Positions 1 to 7,100 of a stretch of DNA of 14,846 bases are shown here, piece after piece. The notes under the pieces were generated by a model, which did not search any database, was not told the DNA's origin, and worked only from the letters and a program-made list of their open reading frames with translations. The DNA lies in contig DAOVWR010000025.1 of assembly GCA_030636545.1 (NCBI GenBank), positions 1 through 14,846 on the forward strand, written 5' to 3'. The stretch is from Mycoplasmatota bacterium. GTDB taxonomy: Bacteria; Bacillota_I; Bacilli_A; Izemoplasmatales; Izemoplasmataceae. Each line of letters starts with the position of its first letter. Position 1 is the stretch's first letter. The translations under genes and the position numbers were made by a program.

Positions 1-1626
1 AGAAAAATCAGATCATTTGATGGAGAAGTTGTTGAAGATAAAATTAGTAAAAAAACAAAAGAAGTAACAAAGGAATCTATTATTCCTAGTTTTACAATGA
101 GTATATTAGATCTTGTAGGAATTTCTTTTAAAAACTTATTTAGAACACCTAGAAGAACAATATTCACAACTATTGTGACAATATTTACTGTCATAATTTT
201 TGTTTTTTCATATGGTAATTACGTTGGAGAAACATCCTCATCTGGTGATTTTTATGGAGGAGGTTATTTTGCGAATGTTACTGAATCTCGGATTATTGTA
301 ACTAAATTTGATAATACACCGTTTACTCCAGAGGAAATAGCGGAAATAAATAACATTAGTTTGGTTAGATACGTAATGGAACATGATGTTGTCTTAGATG
401 AAATAGTATTTTCATATCGCGAAGTTGAATACAATTCAGGAGACAAATGGATTGAAACTAGAGAATATTATTTAAATCCAGCTGATATGTTAAAGACTAG
501 CCAACTAAAAAGTGGTAGTATGCCAACTAGTGAATTTGAAGTTGTTATTGAAGAAATAGACGGATATAGTGTCGGAGACACAATAATCTTAGGATATAGT
601 TATGCCTACGATAGAGATGGCTTAGATGATATTCCTGGGGGAATTGAATTTACTATTACCGGAATAGCTGAATCTGTTAGTTTAAACCAATGGCGTGGAA
701 GAATGTATTTCCATGAAGATTATATAACTAGTTCAGATGTTGTCGTTAGAGCATATTTAAAAAGTGCTAACTGGGGAACACCTCCTTTATCAATAGGATT
801 AAAATATGAAGGACAAGATGTTCTTTTTATGCATGGTGAAAGTAGTATTTCAATCAATGATGATATTGCTGATAATGAAATCCATTTATCAAGTGAATCA
901 TTACCACAAGTATTAGAAAGCTTGGGATTTGCTTATGATGATACAATTACTGAACTTGACTCGTTTACTTTCCAACTTACAGGAGTCTCAGCCTTTGAAA
1001 AAAAGAGCGTTGATGTTGTAATAACAAGTAGTTACGAAATACAAGGATATGAGTGGAGTTCTATCGCAATGAATACTAATACGGTTGATACTATATTAAC
1101 TGATGATGTTTATCAATTAGGAGTATTAGTATACGATGTCTTTGATGCTGAAAAAGTTATTGATGATATTGATGCTTTAGGTTATAACACAATCTATCCA
1201 GATGGAGTAACTGATCAGTTTAGTGCGATATTCGCAATCTTTACTTCAATCTATTTAGGAATGACACTAGGATTTTTAATGTTAGTAATTTATTTTATTA
1301 CTTATGTTGTTCTTAAAAATATTCAAAACTCAAAGAAAAAAGATTATCTAATTTTTAGATCAATCGGAGCTTCTCAAAAAGATTTAAATAGAGTTACAAT
1401 AATCGAATTATTAATGACAACCGTATTAGCCTATATTATTACCATGGCAGCGTTTATCGTTAATGAGAATATTAATTCAATATTGCCAAGATATTTACGT
1501 TACTTTACGGTTGGTAGCCATATCTTGATATTTGTAATGATGATTGCCTTAGCAATCTTACTAGGAAGAAGATTCAATAAACGAATCTTCAGTAAATCAG
1601 TGATTACGTCACTGAAGCAAGAGTAG
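1..1626 (+). CDS. ABC transporter, ATPase-FtsX-like permease fusion (5' end outside window)
   Basis: The frame is open from base 1. The first residues (FDGEVVEDK) match the last strand of an ABC ATPase; the next gene has the equivalent KDGRIVEDY at the end of its ATPase domain. I therefore read this as the tail of an ATPase fused through a short linker of about 20 residues to a permease, with the true start left of the window. The ATG at 97 has no Shine-Dalgarno sequence, which also argues against a stand-alone permease. The permease has one membrane helix near bases 157-222, a large extracytoplasmic domain of roughly 330 residues, and three C-terminal helices (about 1230-1315, 1400-1465, 1515-1575). 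After the second helix comes the FtsX/MacB-type motif FRSIGAS. This layout is typical of exporters or mechanotransmission ABC systems that act on substrates at the outer membrane face. The substrate is unknown. The next ABC gene follows after 9 bases, suggesting co-transcription and possibly a heterodimer. Confidence 0.85.
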   Translation, partial: RKIRSFDGEVVEDKISKKTKEVTKESIIPSFTMSILDLVGISFKNLFRTPRRTIFTTIVTIFTVIIFVFSYGNYVGETSSSGDFYGGGYFANVTESRIIVTKFDNTPFTPEEIAEINNISLVRYVMEHDVVLDEIVFSYREVEYNSGDKWIETREYYLNPADMLKTSQLKSGSMPTSEFEVVIEEIDGYSVGDTIILGYSYAYDRDGLDDIPGGIEFTITGIAESVSLNQWRGRMYFHEDYITSSDVVVRAYLKSANWGTPPLSIGLKYEGQDVLFMHGESSISINDDIADNEIHLSSESLPQVLESLGFAYDDTITELDSFTFQLTGVSAFEKKSVDVVITSSYEIQGYEWSSIAMNTNTVDTILTDDVYQLGVLVYDVFDAEKVIDDIDALGYNTIYPDGVTDQFSAIFAIFTSIYLGMTLGFLMLVIYFITYVVLKNIQNSKKKDYLIFRSIGASQKDLNRVTIIELLMTTVLAYIITMAAFIVNENINSILPRYLRYFTVGSHILIFVMMIALAILLGRRFNKRIFSKSVITSLKQE

Positions 1627-1635
1627 GTGTAAATC

Positions 1636-4068
1636 ATGATAAAATTAACTAGCTTAAATAAATACTATAACCGTAAAAAAAGTAATGAAATACACGTAAT
1701 TAACGACATAACTTTAGACCTTCCTGAAAAAGGATTGGTAGTTTTACTTGGACCATCAGGTTCAGGTAAAACAACATTATTAAATGTCTTAGGTGGACTT
1801 GATAAGGTTCAAAACGGATCAATCCAGTTTGGTGATAAGAATATTGAACGCTATAGTTCAAGAACATGGGATGAAATTAGAAATAAAGATGTTGGCTATG
1901 TTTTCCAAAACTATAACCTCTTAACAAATCTAACTGTTTACGATAATATATCGTTAACTTTAAATATGGTTGGTGTTGTTGATAAAGATGAAATTGATAA
2001 AAGAATAGACTATATTTTAGATAATATTGGAATGCTTAATTTCCGTAAAAGAAGAGCTTATCAATTATCTGGTGGGCAACAACAACGTGTTGCGATAGCC
2101 AGAGCTCTAGCTAAAAACCCGAAAGTAATTATTGCTGATGAACCAACCGGAAATCTTGATTCAAAAAATACTATCGATATTATGAATATCATTAAAAAGA
2201 TTTCTCAAACTAAACTAGTTGTTTTAGTAACACATGAAGAAGAATTAGCTGATTTTTACGCAGACCGTGTTATTAAATTAAAAGACGGAAGAATAGTTGA
2301 AGACTATTTAAACAAGTCTTCATCAGATTTAGATTTGAAACATGACACAGACATTTACTTAAAAGATTTAACTCAGTTATCTGACATTGAAGATGATATA
2401 GCTAATGTAAAAATCTATTCGGATGAAGGAACTAAACCTAATATCGGTATTAGACTGATTGTTAAAAACAAAACATTATATTTAGATATTGACACTGAAG
2501 ATTTTAAGAAAATTAAATTAATCGAAACTGACTCAGAAATCAAAGTTCTAGACCGTCACTTTAAGAAAACTACAAAAGATGACTTTTTAGAATCATCATT
2601 TGATTTAGAAGATGTTATTAATGATGAACTAACTATTGATAAAAGAAGTGTAATATCAGTTAAGGAATCAATGAAACTTGCATTATCTAGATTAGCTTCA
2701 ACCTCAAGAATTGGAAAATTATTCTATGCAGGATTTATTGGAGGAGCAATTCTAATAGCAATTGCTATTGGAATGCTATCTAATGTCTATAATTTAGAAC
2801 CTTCTAAATTTTTATCTGGCGCTAAAGAAACTGTCGTTATTGAGTATGATTTAGATACTTATGATGAAGTAATGGCCCATGAAAGTAATCCTTCAATTAA
2901 TTATATTAATCTAATAACTAGTAGTAATGAATTAGCCATTAGATTACCGGCAGTTTACCAAGCAAGGGAAGTAAATAATACATTGACGAGTAATCCAGTT
3001 ATTAGTGATTATCTTGAAGATAAAGATATTATACTGGGTACAAACGTAACTGATTATAACGAAATTGTAATTGATTTAGTAGTCGCTAAGAATTTACTAA
3101 ATCAATCATCAATGCAAAATTTAGGAATAACAACATTAGAGGATTTATTAAATGTTGACATAATAGTTACCTTAAAAGGAAGCAATGAAAACTATGAGTA
3201 TATCCTAGATATAGTGGGAATTAGTGATACTGATAATCCTGTCTACTATGTTAAAGAAGAAACAATGTATATGATTGAAACACTTGTTCCTGTTTATGAA
3301 GCATTCGCAGATTTAATCACTATATCTGAGGGAGTTATTCCAGATGAATTAGAATTAGTAATGATGTTGGATGACCCTGATAATACAATTCCAATGGCAA
3401 CGCGCACTTATATGCAGTTTGCTGCAATACACCATGTTTCAGGTATGTACACTACTGATGAAGATACAATACCAGACATTTTAATTCCTTTAGAATTAGT
3501 AAAAGAAGCATATTATGGAATAAGTTATAATGAACATGTTAGAGGAAGTGACATCTACATTCATTCAAATGATATTGATGCTACGATTAAATATTTTGAT
3601 TCGATCGAGTTGACATCAATTAGTTTATTTGAAGTTGAAGAGGATGCATATCAACTTCAAAGATTAGCGGAAAGTGTTGGGACAATTATCTTTACGTTTG
3701 TTGTACTAGGAGCTATGAGTATTAGTTACTACTTTATTATTAGATCTTCCTTAATCTCAAGAATTTATGAGGTAAGTGTTTACCGTGCACTTGGAGTAAC
3801 AAAAGGGGATATAAGAAAAATATTTGTAACTGAAATCATTTTAATTACCACAATAACATCATTAATTGGATATTTAGGTACGACGATACTTCTTTATAGA
3901 GTTCAGCTTATCGCTGAAGAATTCTTTGAGTTTGTTCATATCTCAATATTTAGTTTAGTAGCTGGTGTAATCTTGATTTACTTAATAAACATTATATCTG
4001 GAATTTTACCAGTAACGAATTTATTAAGAAGAACACCTGCGGAAATATTAAGTAAATACGATTTCTAA
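1636..4068 (+). CDS. ABC transporter ATP-binding/permease fusion protein (MacB/FtsX type)
   Basis: This 810-residue protein carries a complete ATPase domain in residues 1-225. It has Walker A GPSGSGKTT (39-47), Q-loop Gln91, signature LSGGQ (144-148), Walker B with the D168-E169 pair followed by PTGNLD, and H-loop His200. These match the LolD/MacB subfamily. A charged linker of about 130 residues follows, much longer than in the preceding gene. Then come a first membrane helix (about 360-384), an extracytoplasmic domain of nearly 300 residues, and three C-terminal helices (about 678-702, 728-750, 765-790), with YRALGVTKGDIRK as the FtsX-type cytoplasmic motif. Such proteins export or extract lipids, peptides or lipoproteins. 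The substrate cannot be told from sequence. The start is ATG at 1636, with AGGTG at 1625-1629 overlapping the upstream stop. A strong terminator follows the gene. Confidence 0.93.
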   Translation: MIKLTSLNKYYNRKKSNEIHVINDITLDLPEKGLVVLLGPSGSGKTTLLNVLGGLDKVQNGSIQFGDKNIERYSSRTWDEIRNKDVGYVFQNYNLLTNLTVYDNISLTLNMVGVVDKDEIDKRIDYILDNIGMLNFRKRRAYQLSGGQQQRVAIARALAKNPKVIIADEPTGNLDSKNTIDIMNIIKKISQTKLVVLVTHEEELADFYADRVIKLKDGRIVEDYLNKSSSDLDLKHDTDIYLKDLTQLSDIEDDIANVKIYSDEGTKPNIGIRLIVKNKTLYLDIDTEDFKKIKLIETDSEIKVLDRHFKKTTKDDFLESSFDLEDVINDELTIDKRSVISVKESMKLALSRLASTSRIGKLFYAGFIGGAILIAIAIGMLSNVYNLEPSKFLSGAKETVVIEYDLDTYDEVMAHESNPSINYINLITSSNELAIRLPAVYQAREVNNTLTSNPVISDYLEDKDIILGTNVTDYNEIVIDLVVAKNLLNQSSMQNLGITTLEDLLNVDIIVTLKGSNENYEYILDIVGISDTDNPVYYVKEETMYMIETLVPVYEAFADLITISEGVIPDELELVMMLDDPDNTIPMATRTYMQFAAIHHVSGMYTTDEDTIPDILIPLELVKEAYYGISYNEHVRGSDIYIHSNDIDATIKYFDSIELTSISLFEVEEDAYQLQRLAESVGTIIFTFVVLGAMSISYYFIIRSSLISRIYEVSVYRALGVTKGDIRKIFVTEIILITTITSLIGYLGTTILLYRVQLIAEEFFEFVHISIFSLVAGVILIYLINIISGILPVTNLLRRTPAEILSKYDF

Positions 4069-4083
4069 AAAACACATATTTAT

Positions 4084-4119
4084 AAAACATCATCTACCAT
4101 AATGGCAGATGATGTTTTT
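4084..4119 (+). terminator. Rho-independent terminator after the ABC transporter pair
   Basis: The arms AAAACATCATCT (4084-4095) and AGATGATGTTTT (4107-4118) are perfect inverted repeats of 12 bp. Inside them, after one A/C mismatch, CC (4097-4098) pairs with GG (4104-4105) around a five-base loop. The 3' arm runs into TTTTT (4115-4119). The hairpin starts 15 bases after the stop of the second ABC gene and separates it from the next promoter. Since A-rich bases flank the 5' arm, it could also work on the other strand, but no gene there needs it. Confidence 0.9.
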
Positions 4120-4162
4120 AATGAAACTATAATTTATTGTCATTGTTGAAAATTTAATGTAT

Positions 4163-4191
4163 TTGATAATGAAAGAATAATAGACTATAAT
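4163..4191 (+). promoter_or_regulatory. Sigma-A type promoter of the OLD-like/LOR/methyltransferase operon
   Basis: TTGATA (4163-4168) and TATAAT (4186-4191) are separated by exactly 17 bases, which is close to the ideal vegetative promoter. There is no TG in front of the -10 box, so this one relies on its -35 box, unlike the promoters at 7077 and 11297. Transcription would start near 4198, giving a leader of about 33 bases before the ATG at 4231. I see no operator-like palindrome over it. Confidence 0.8.
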
Positions 4192-4220
4192 ATAAGTGGG
4201 GATATATTACTTAAGAAATT

Positions 4221-4227
4221 GGGTGAT
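4221..4227 (+). promoter_or_regulatory. Ribosome binding site fixing the start at 4231
   Basis: GGGTGAT lies five bases (counting from the last G) before the ATG at 4231. It resembles the AGGTGAT sites ahead of other genes in the window. A longer reading from TTG at 4219 would begin upstream of this site and lack its own ribosome site, so I reject it. Confidence 0.65.
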
Positions 4228-4230
4228 AAT

Positions 4231-5400
4231 ATGATTGATCATCTTTTTATAAAAAATTACAAAGTATTTGAAAGAGAAAACATTCCATTAGATAAAAACA
4301 CATTATTTATAGGGACTAACGCTTCAGGTAAAACAACTATTTTAGAAGCTTTGGATCTCTTTTTTAATAATGTTTTTCATTATGAGTATGTCAGGGATAT
4401 TGAAGAAGATATTGTAATTGAGATTCATATTAATGACGAAAGATACCGTAAAGTCTATAAGAGTCCGAATTATCGGATTGAATATAGTAAATGTATTGGG
4501 AATATGTATGATATAAATCATATTAAGTATCTCTATGTGCCAAAATATATTTACGCTCCTAAATTACTAAATGATATTTTAAGTATAAACTTATCAGTTG
4601 ACACTAAAAATATTGATCAAACAAAGGTCTTTAAAGTATTTGATTATCTCGATGGAAAACTTGGGAATAATACTTATAATTTCTTTAGTATAAATACCAA
4701 ATATGAAATGAACATTAATGATGATATAACTTTTACAAGAGATGAATACACTAGAATTATTTCTAATATAACTCATCAATATACAATTATTGGGATTGAT
4801 AATTTTGAAGATAACTTTGACTTAAAAGCTTTAACTGATATTTGTGAATACTCTTATCAAACAATCTTCACATCAAAACATAAAGATGTTGTTACTAATT
4901 TTAATTATTCAATTAAAGCACTATATAAAGACGATATCAAACAAGAGTTAGACACAATCACAAAAGTTTTTTCGAAGAATCATAAGAAGAAATTATTACT
5001 AGTTGAAGGTAAATATGATGTTGCTTGGTTTGAAAAAGGACTTAGTTTATTAGATGAATTCAGTAACTATCGTGTTATCCCTTGCGGAGGATATGGAAAT
5101 ATTCAATACGTAAGAACACAATTAGAAAAAGAAGGATATACAACAATAACAATCGTTGATGGAGATGTATCATCAGATGATTCTCTTAAAAGAGAGGTTA
5201 TTGAGTTATATGCAGATATTGATTATATTAATAAAAGATTTAATATGTCTTTTAAAAATATGCCTAGAAGAAAAAAAGAATTCTTTAAAAAGTTTCATGT
5301 TAAAGACGATGTTGTAAAAAAAGTATTAAGTAGTTGGGCTAAAAAGAACTTATCTTTAGATTCAGTATTTGTTCAAGAATTAGATATGCTTATAGGTTAA
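4231..5400 (+). CDS. Compact OLD-family-like protein: degenerate AAA/ABC ATPase plus TOPRIM domain
   Basis: This 389-residue protein begins like SMC/RecF/OLD ATPases (IKNYKVFERENIPL) and has an intact Walker A, GTNASGKTT (28-36). The rest of the ATPase core is short and degenerate. The Walker B region reads IIGIDNFED: the metal-binding Asp190 is kept, but the expected catalytic Glu is Asn191. Instead of an SGE-type signature I see FTRDEY near 168-173. The switch region reads TSKH (214-217) where TTHS is usual. A TOPRIM domain follows, with LVEGKYD (Glu259) and VDGDVSSDD (Asp310, Asp312), the acidic residues that bind metal in OLD nucleases and DUF4435-type proteins. OLD proteins are usually about 550-600 residues, so this is small. 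It probably binds and cleaves nucleic acid; ATP hydrolysis is doubtful. It leads an operon with two LOR proteins and a methyltransferase. No UvrD-like (Gabija) or separate AriA partner is adjacent. Confidence 0.8.
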   Translation: MIDHLFIKNYKVFERENIPLDKNTLFIGTNASGKTTILEALDLFFNNVFHYEYVRDIEEDIVIEIHINDERYRKVYKSPNYRIEYSKCIGNMYDINHIKYLYVPKYIYAPKLLNDILSINLSVDTKNIDQTKVFKVFDYLDGKLGNNTYNFFSINTKYEMNINDDITFTRDEYTRIISNITHQYTIIGIDNFEDNFDLKALTDICEYSYQTIFTSKHKDVVTNFNYSIKALYKDDIKQELDTITKVFSKNHKKKLLLVEGKYDVAWFEKGLSLLDEFSNYRVIPCGGYGNIQYVRTQLEKEGYTTITIVDGDVSSDDSLKREVIELYADIDYINKRFNMSFKNMPRRKKEFFKKFHVKDDVVKKVLSSWAKKNLSLDSVFVQELDMLIG

Positions 5401-5419
5401 AAAAGATGGAGGAAGTTAA

Positions 5420-5896
5420 ATGAAATATTATGTAAAATGTAATAATGTTTTTAACAGAAATAAAGTTGAAATGATTGGGGAAGATGAAATCCCTTATTTT
5501 TCAATAAAGCACACAAAACTCCCCAAAATATACGGAATGAATATAACTGATCTAATTAATGGACTGAAATATAAAGTTAGTTATAATCCTTTAAGATTTA
5601 AGAAGAGATTTCAACTATTAGATTCAAACAAACAACAAGTTATGGCAATCAGTGTTGGACTTAAGTATCTTCATAAGATTGAATACAATAATAAAGTATT
5701 TAGCTGTAAAGGTAGTTTATGGAAGATTAGATATAAACTATATGATATCGATACTGTAGTAGCTACCTTGAAAGTTGTTAAAATAAATAAAGAAAGATAT
5801 TACTTGATAGACTTAGCAGATAACAAAAACATTCTGATTGCTTTGGCAATGCTTGTCATTGCTCAATCAATCAGAGAAAGATTATTTATAATATAA
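5420..5896 (+). CDS. LURP-one-related (LOR/YxjI-like) family protein, divergent copy
   Basis: The 158-residue product begins MKYYVK exactly like the next gene. Its C-terminal half aligns with that protein: a GSLWKIRYKLYD strand, then VVATLKVVK, then RYYLIDL, then a hydrophobic helix at about 136-151. This is the LOR fold, related to Tubby and phospholipid scramblases: a small beta-barrel wrapped around a C-terminal hydrophobic helix. The N-terminal half (about 20-75) is strongly diverged and lacks the usual GKF..L..KL pattern, so this copy is a derived paralogue. The ribosome site GGAGGA (5408-5413) is strong; the gene follows the OLD-like gene by 19 bases. Biochemical function is not established for the bacterial family. 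A membrane or lipid-related role is inferred from the fold. Family assignment depends mainly on comparison with its neighbour. Confidence 0.65.
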   Translation: MKYYVKCNNVFNRNKVEMIGEDEIPYFSIKHTKLPKIYGMNITDLINGLKYKVSYNPLRFKKRFQLLDSNKQQVMAISVGLKYLHKIEYNNKVFSCKGSLWKIRYKLYDIDTVVATLKVVKINKERYYLIDLADNKNILIALAMLVIAQSIRERLFII

Positions 5897-5906
5897 AGGA
5901 GGTATT

Positions 5907-6410
5907 ATGAAATACTACGTAAAGCAAAAAGTATTCTCTTTAAGAGACAAGTTCACAATTAAGGATTACTCTCAAAATGATGTTTTTCAAGTTCAAGGAA
6001 AGTTTATGTCACTTACTAATAAACTAGAGTTATTGAATATGAATGGATCACAAGTCTTAAATTCTAAGAAACAACTATTTAAACTATTCCCAGTTTATCG
6101 GATTTATTCAAATCATAATGAAGAGTTAGCGGTAATAAAAAAGAAATTTTCATTTAAGCCAAAGTTTGAAGTAATATTAGGTGGCCATGATGAATATCAA
6201 GTAGTAGGTACATTGTTTGCTCATACTTTTTCAATCTTAAAAGATGGAGTTACAGTAGCTGAAATAATTAAGAAAGTATTTTCTTTTGGAGATTCCTATG
6301 AAATTGATATTTTAGATGAATCTAAGAAAGAGCTATTCTTGTTTATCGTTATCATCATTGATCAAATAATTCATGAAGGAGAAAAAAACCAAGGTGATTT
6401 TGATATCTAA
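5907..6410 (+). CDS. LURP-one-related (LOR/YxjI-like) family protein
   Basis: This 167-residue product shows the full YxjI/LOR pattern. It has MKYYVKQKVFSLRDKFTI at the start, then GKFMSLTNKLELL, FPVYRIY (61-67), IKKKFSFKPKFEVI (77-90), VVGTLFAHTFSI (99-110), AEIIKKVFSFGDSYEIDI (118-135) and a C-terminal hydrophobic helix (about 143-155). The repeated KKxFSF motifs are characteristic. The fold is related to Tubby and scramblases; the molecular function is unknown in bacteria. AAAGGAGGT (5895-5903) overlaps the upstream TAA, so translation is probably coupled to the preceding paralogue. The hydrophobic helix is expected to sit inside the barrel rather than span the membrane, and there is no signal peptide. 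The 3' end overlaps the methyltransferase frame. Confidence 0.85.
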   Translation: MKYYVKQKVFSLRDKFTIKDYSQNDVFQVQGKFMSLTNKLELLNMNGSQVLNSKKQLFKLFPVYRIYSNHNEELAVIKKKFSFKPKFEVILGGHDEYQVVGTLFAHTFSILKDGVTVAEIIKKVFSFGDSYEIDILDESKKELFLFIVIIIDQIIHEGEKNQGDFDI

Positions 6411-7044
6411 ATGTTTAGTATGTAATGGCATAACTTATAAACTCGAAGATAAACAAATAAAAGTTACTTATTCAGTTTGTCAAGACTGTGGTTTTATTCA
6501 CAAGGATAAGGAATACCATGTTGATAGAGAAGAAGAGTTAAATCAATACTCCCTTCATAACAACTCTTTTGAAAGCGTCGGGTATGTTGATATTTTTGTA
6601 AAACTAATCAATGATTATATAACTCCTTTAAATATTATGGGTGATGTTTTAGAGTATGGAAGTGGCCCAGGTCCAGTATTAAAAGAATTACTTATTAGAG
6701 ACGGGTATTCAGTCTATGATTACGATCCTTTCTTTAATGATAATAAAGAGTATCTAAAATATAAATATGAGTTAATTACTTCAACAGAAGTAGTTGAACA
6801 CTTTTTTGATCCATTAGTAGAATTTGCTCATTTATCTAATCTACTTGAACAAGGGGGTTACCTTGTTATTACAACGTTATTAAGAAATATGAGTATTACT
6901 GATTTTACTGATTGGTGGTACCGAAGAGACGCTACTCATGTATCTTTTTATACCTTAAAAACCTTAGAAGTTATTGCCTTGAGATTTGATTTAAAGATTA
7001 TCAAAACTAATAATAAAAACATAATTGTATTTCAAAAGATATAA
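6373..7044 (+). CDS. Class I SAM-dependent methyltransferase with N-terminal zinc ribbon
   Basis: The product (223 residues from the ATG at 6373) has two CxxC pairs at Cys14/17 and Cys36/39, forming a zinc ribbon. A Rossmann methyltransferase domain follows. Motif I is VLEYGSGPGPVL (92-103), a motif II-like acidic stretch is VYDYDP (114-119), then TSTEVVEHFFDP (137-147) and WWYRRDATHVSFY further on. The last two are signatures of the Methyltransf_23 group. The methyl acceptor is unknown; small molecules, tRNA and sugars are all used in this group. It is the last gene of the four-gene unit. The start is uncertain: the ATG lies 38 bases inside the upstream gene and has no ribosome site, whereas AAGGTGAT (6391-6398) would fit TTG at 6400. 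All motifs survive either choice. Confidence 0.85.
   Translation: MKEKKTKVILISKCLVCNGITYKLEDKQIKVTYSVCQDCGFIHKDKEYHVDREEELNQYSLHNNSFESVGYVDIFVKLINDYITPLNIMGDVLEYGSGPGPVLKELLIRDGYSVYDYDPFFNDNKEYLKYKYELITSTEVVEHFFDPLVEFAHLSNLLEQGGYLVITTLLRNMSITDFTDWWYRRDATHVSFYTLKTLEVIALRFDLKIIKTNNKNIIVFQKI
6391..6398 (+). promoter_or_regulatory. Ribosome-site-like AAGGTGAT inside the methyltransferase 5' end
   Basis: AAGGTGAT is the best anti-Shine-Dalgarno match near the methyltransferase start, but it lies downstream of the first ATG (6373). It would serve TTG at 6400 with a short three-base gap after AGGTG. At the usual six-base gap the codon is ATA (6403) rather than ATG. The site could mark the real start or be coincidental coding sequence. 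Confidence 0.4.
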
Positions 7045-7049
7045 TTATT

Positions 7050-7074
7050 AAAAGAGAATGATTTCTCTTTTTTT
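7050..7074 (+). terminator. Rho-independent terminator after the methyltransferase
   Basis: A nine-base-pair stem (7050-7058 with 7063-7071; AAAAGAGAA against TTCTCTTTT) encloses the loop TGAT. The T tract continues to 7074. It starts six bases after the methyltransferase stop and closes the four-gene unit. The stem has only two G-C pairs, so it is weaker than the terminators at 4084 and 11257. Confidence 0.75.
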
Positions 7075-7076
7075 AA

Positions 7077-7085
7077 TGCTATAAT
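7077..7085 (+). promoter_or_regulatory. Extended -10 promoter of the nuclease-helicase gene
   Basis: TGCTATAAT gives a perfect TGnTATAAT extended -10 element directly after the terminator T tract. At 17 bases upstream the sequence is inside the terminator hairpin and does not resemble TTGACA, so recognition would depend on the extended element. The box ends 15 bases before the ATG at 7101, so the leader is under ten bases long or so, and AGGTGAT (7091-7097) lies at about its 5' end. Confidence 0.65.
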
Positions 7086-7100
7086 TAGATAGGTGATACT

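Noticed and set aside
97..1626. A stand-alone permease starting at ATG 97
   Set aside because: The frame is open to base 1, the upstream residues look like the end of an ABC ATPase, and there is no ribosome site before 97. A fusion gene beginning outside the window is more likely.
4231..5400. A Gabija (GajA) or PARIS (AriA/AriB) defence gene
   Set aside because: The domain combination is similar, but the protein is too short, the ATPase motifs are degenerate, and the usual partner genes are not adjacent.
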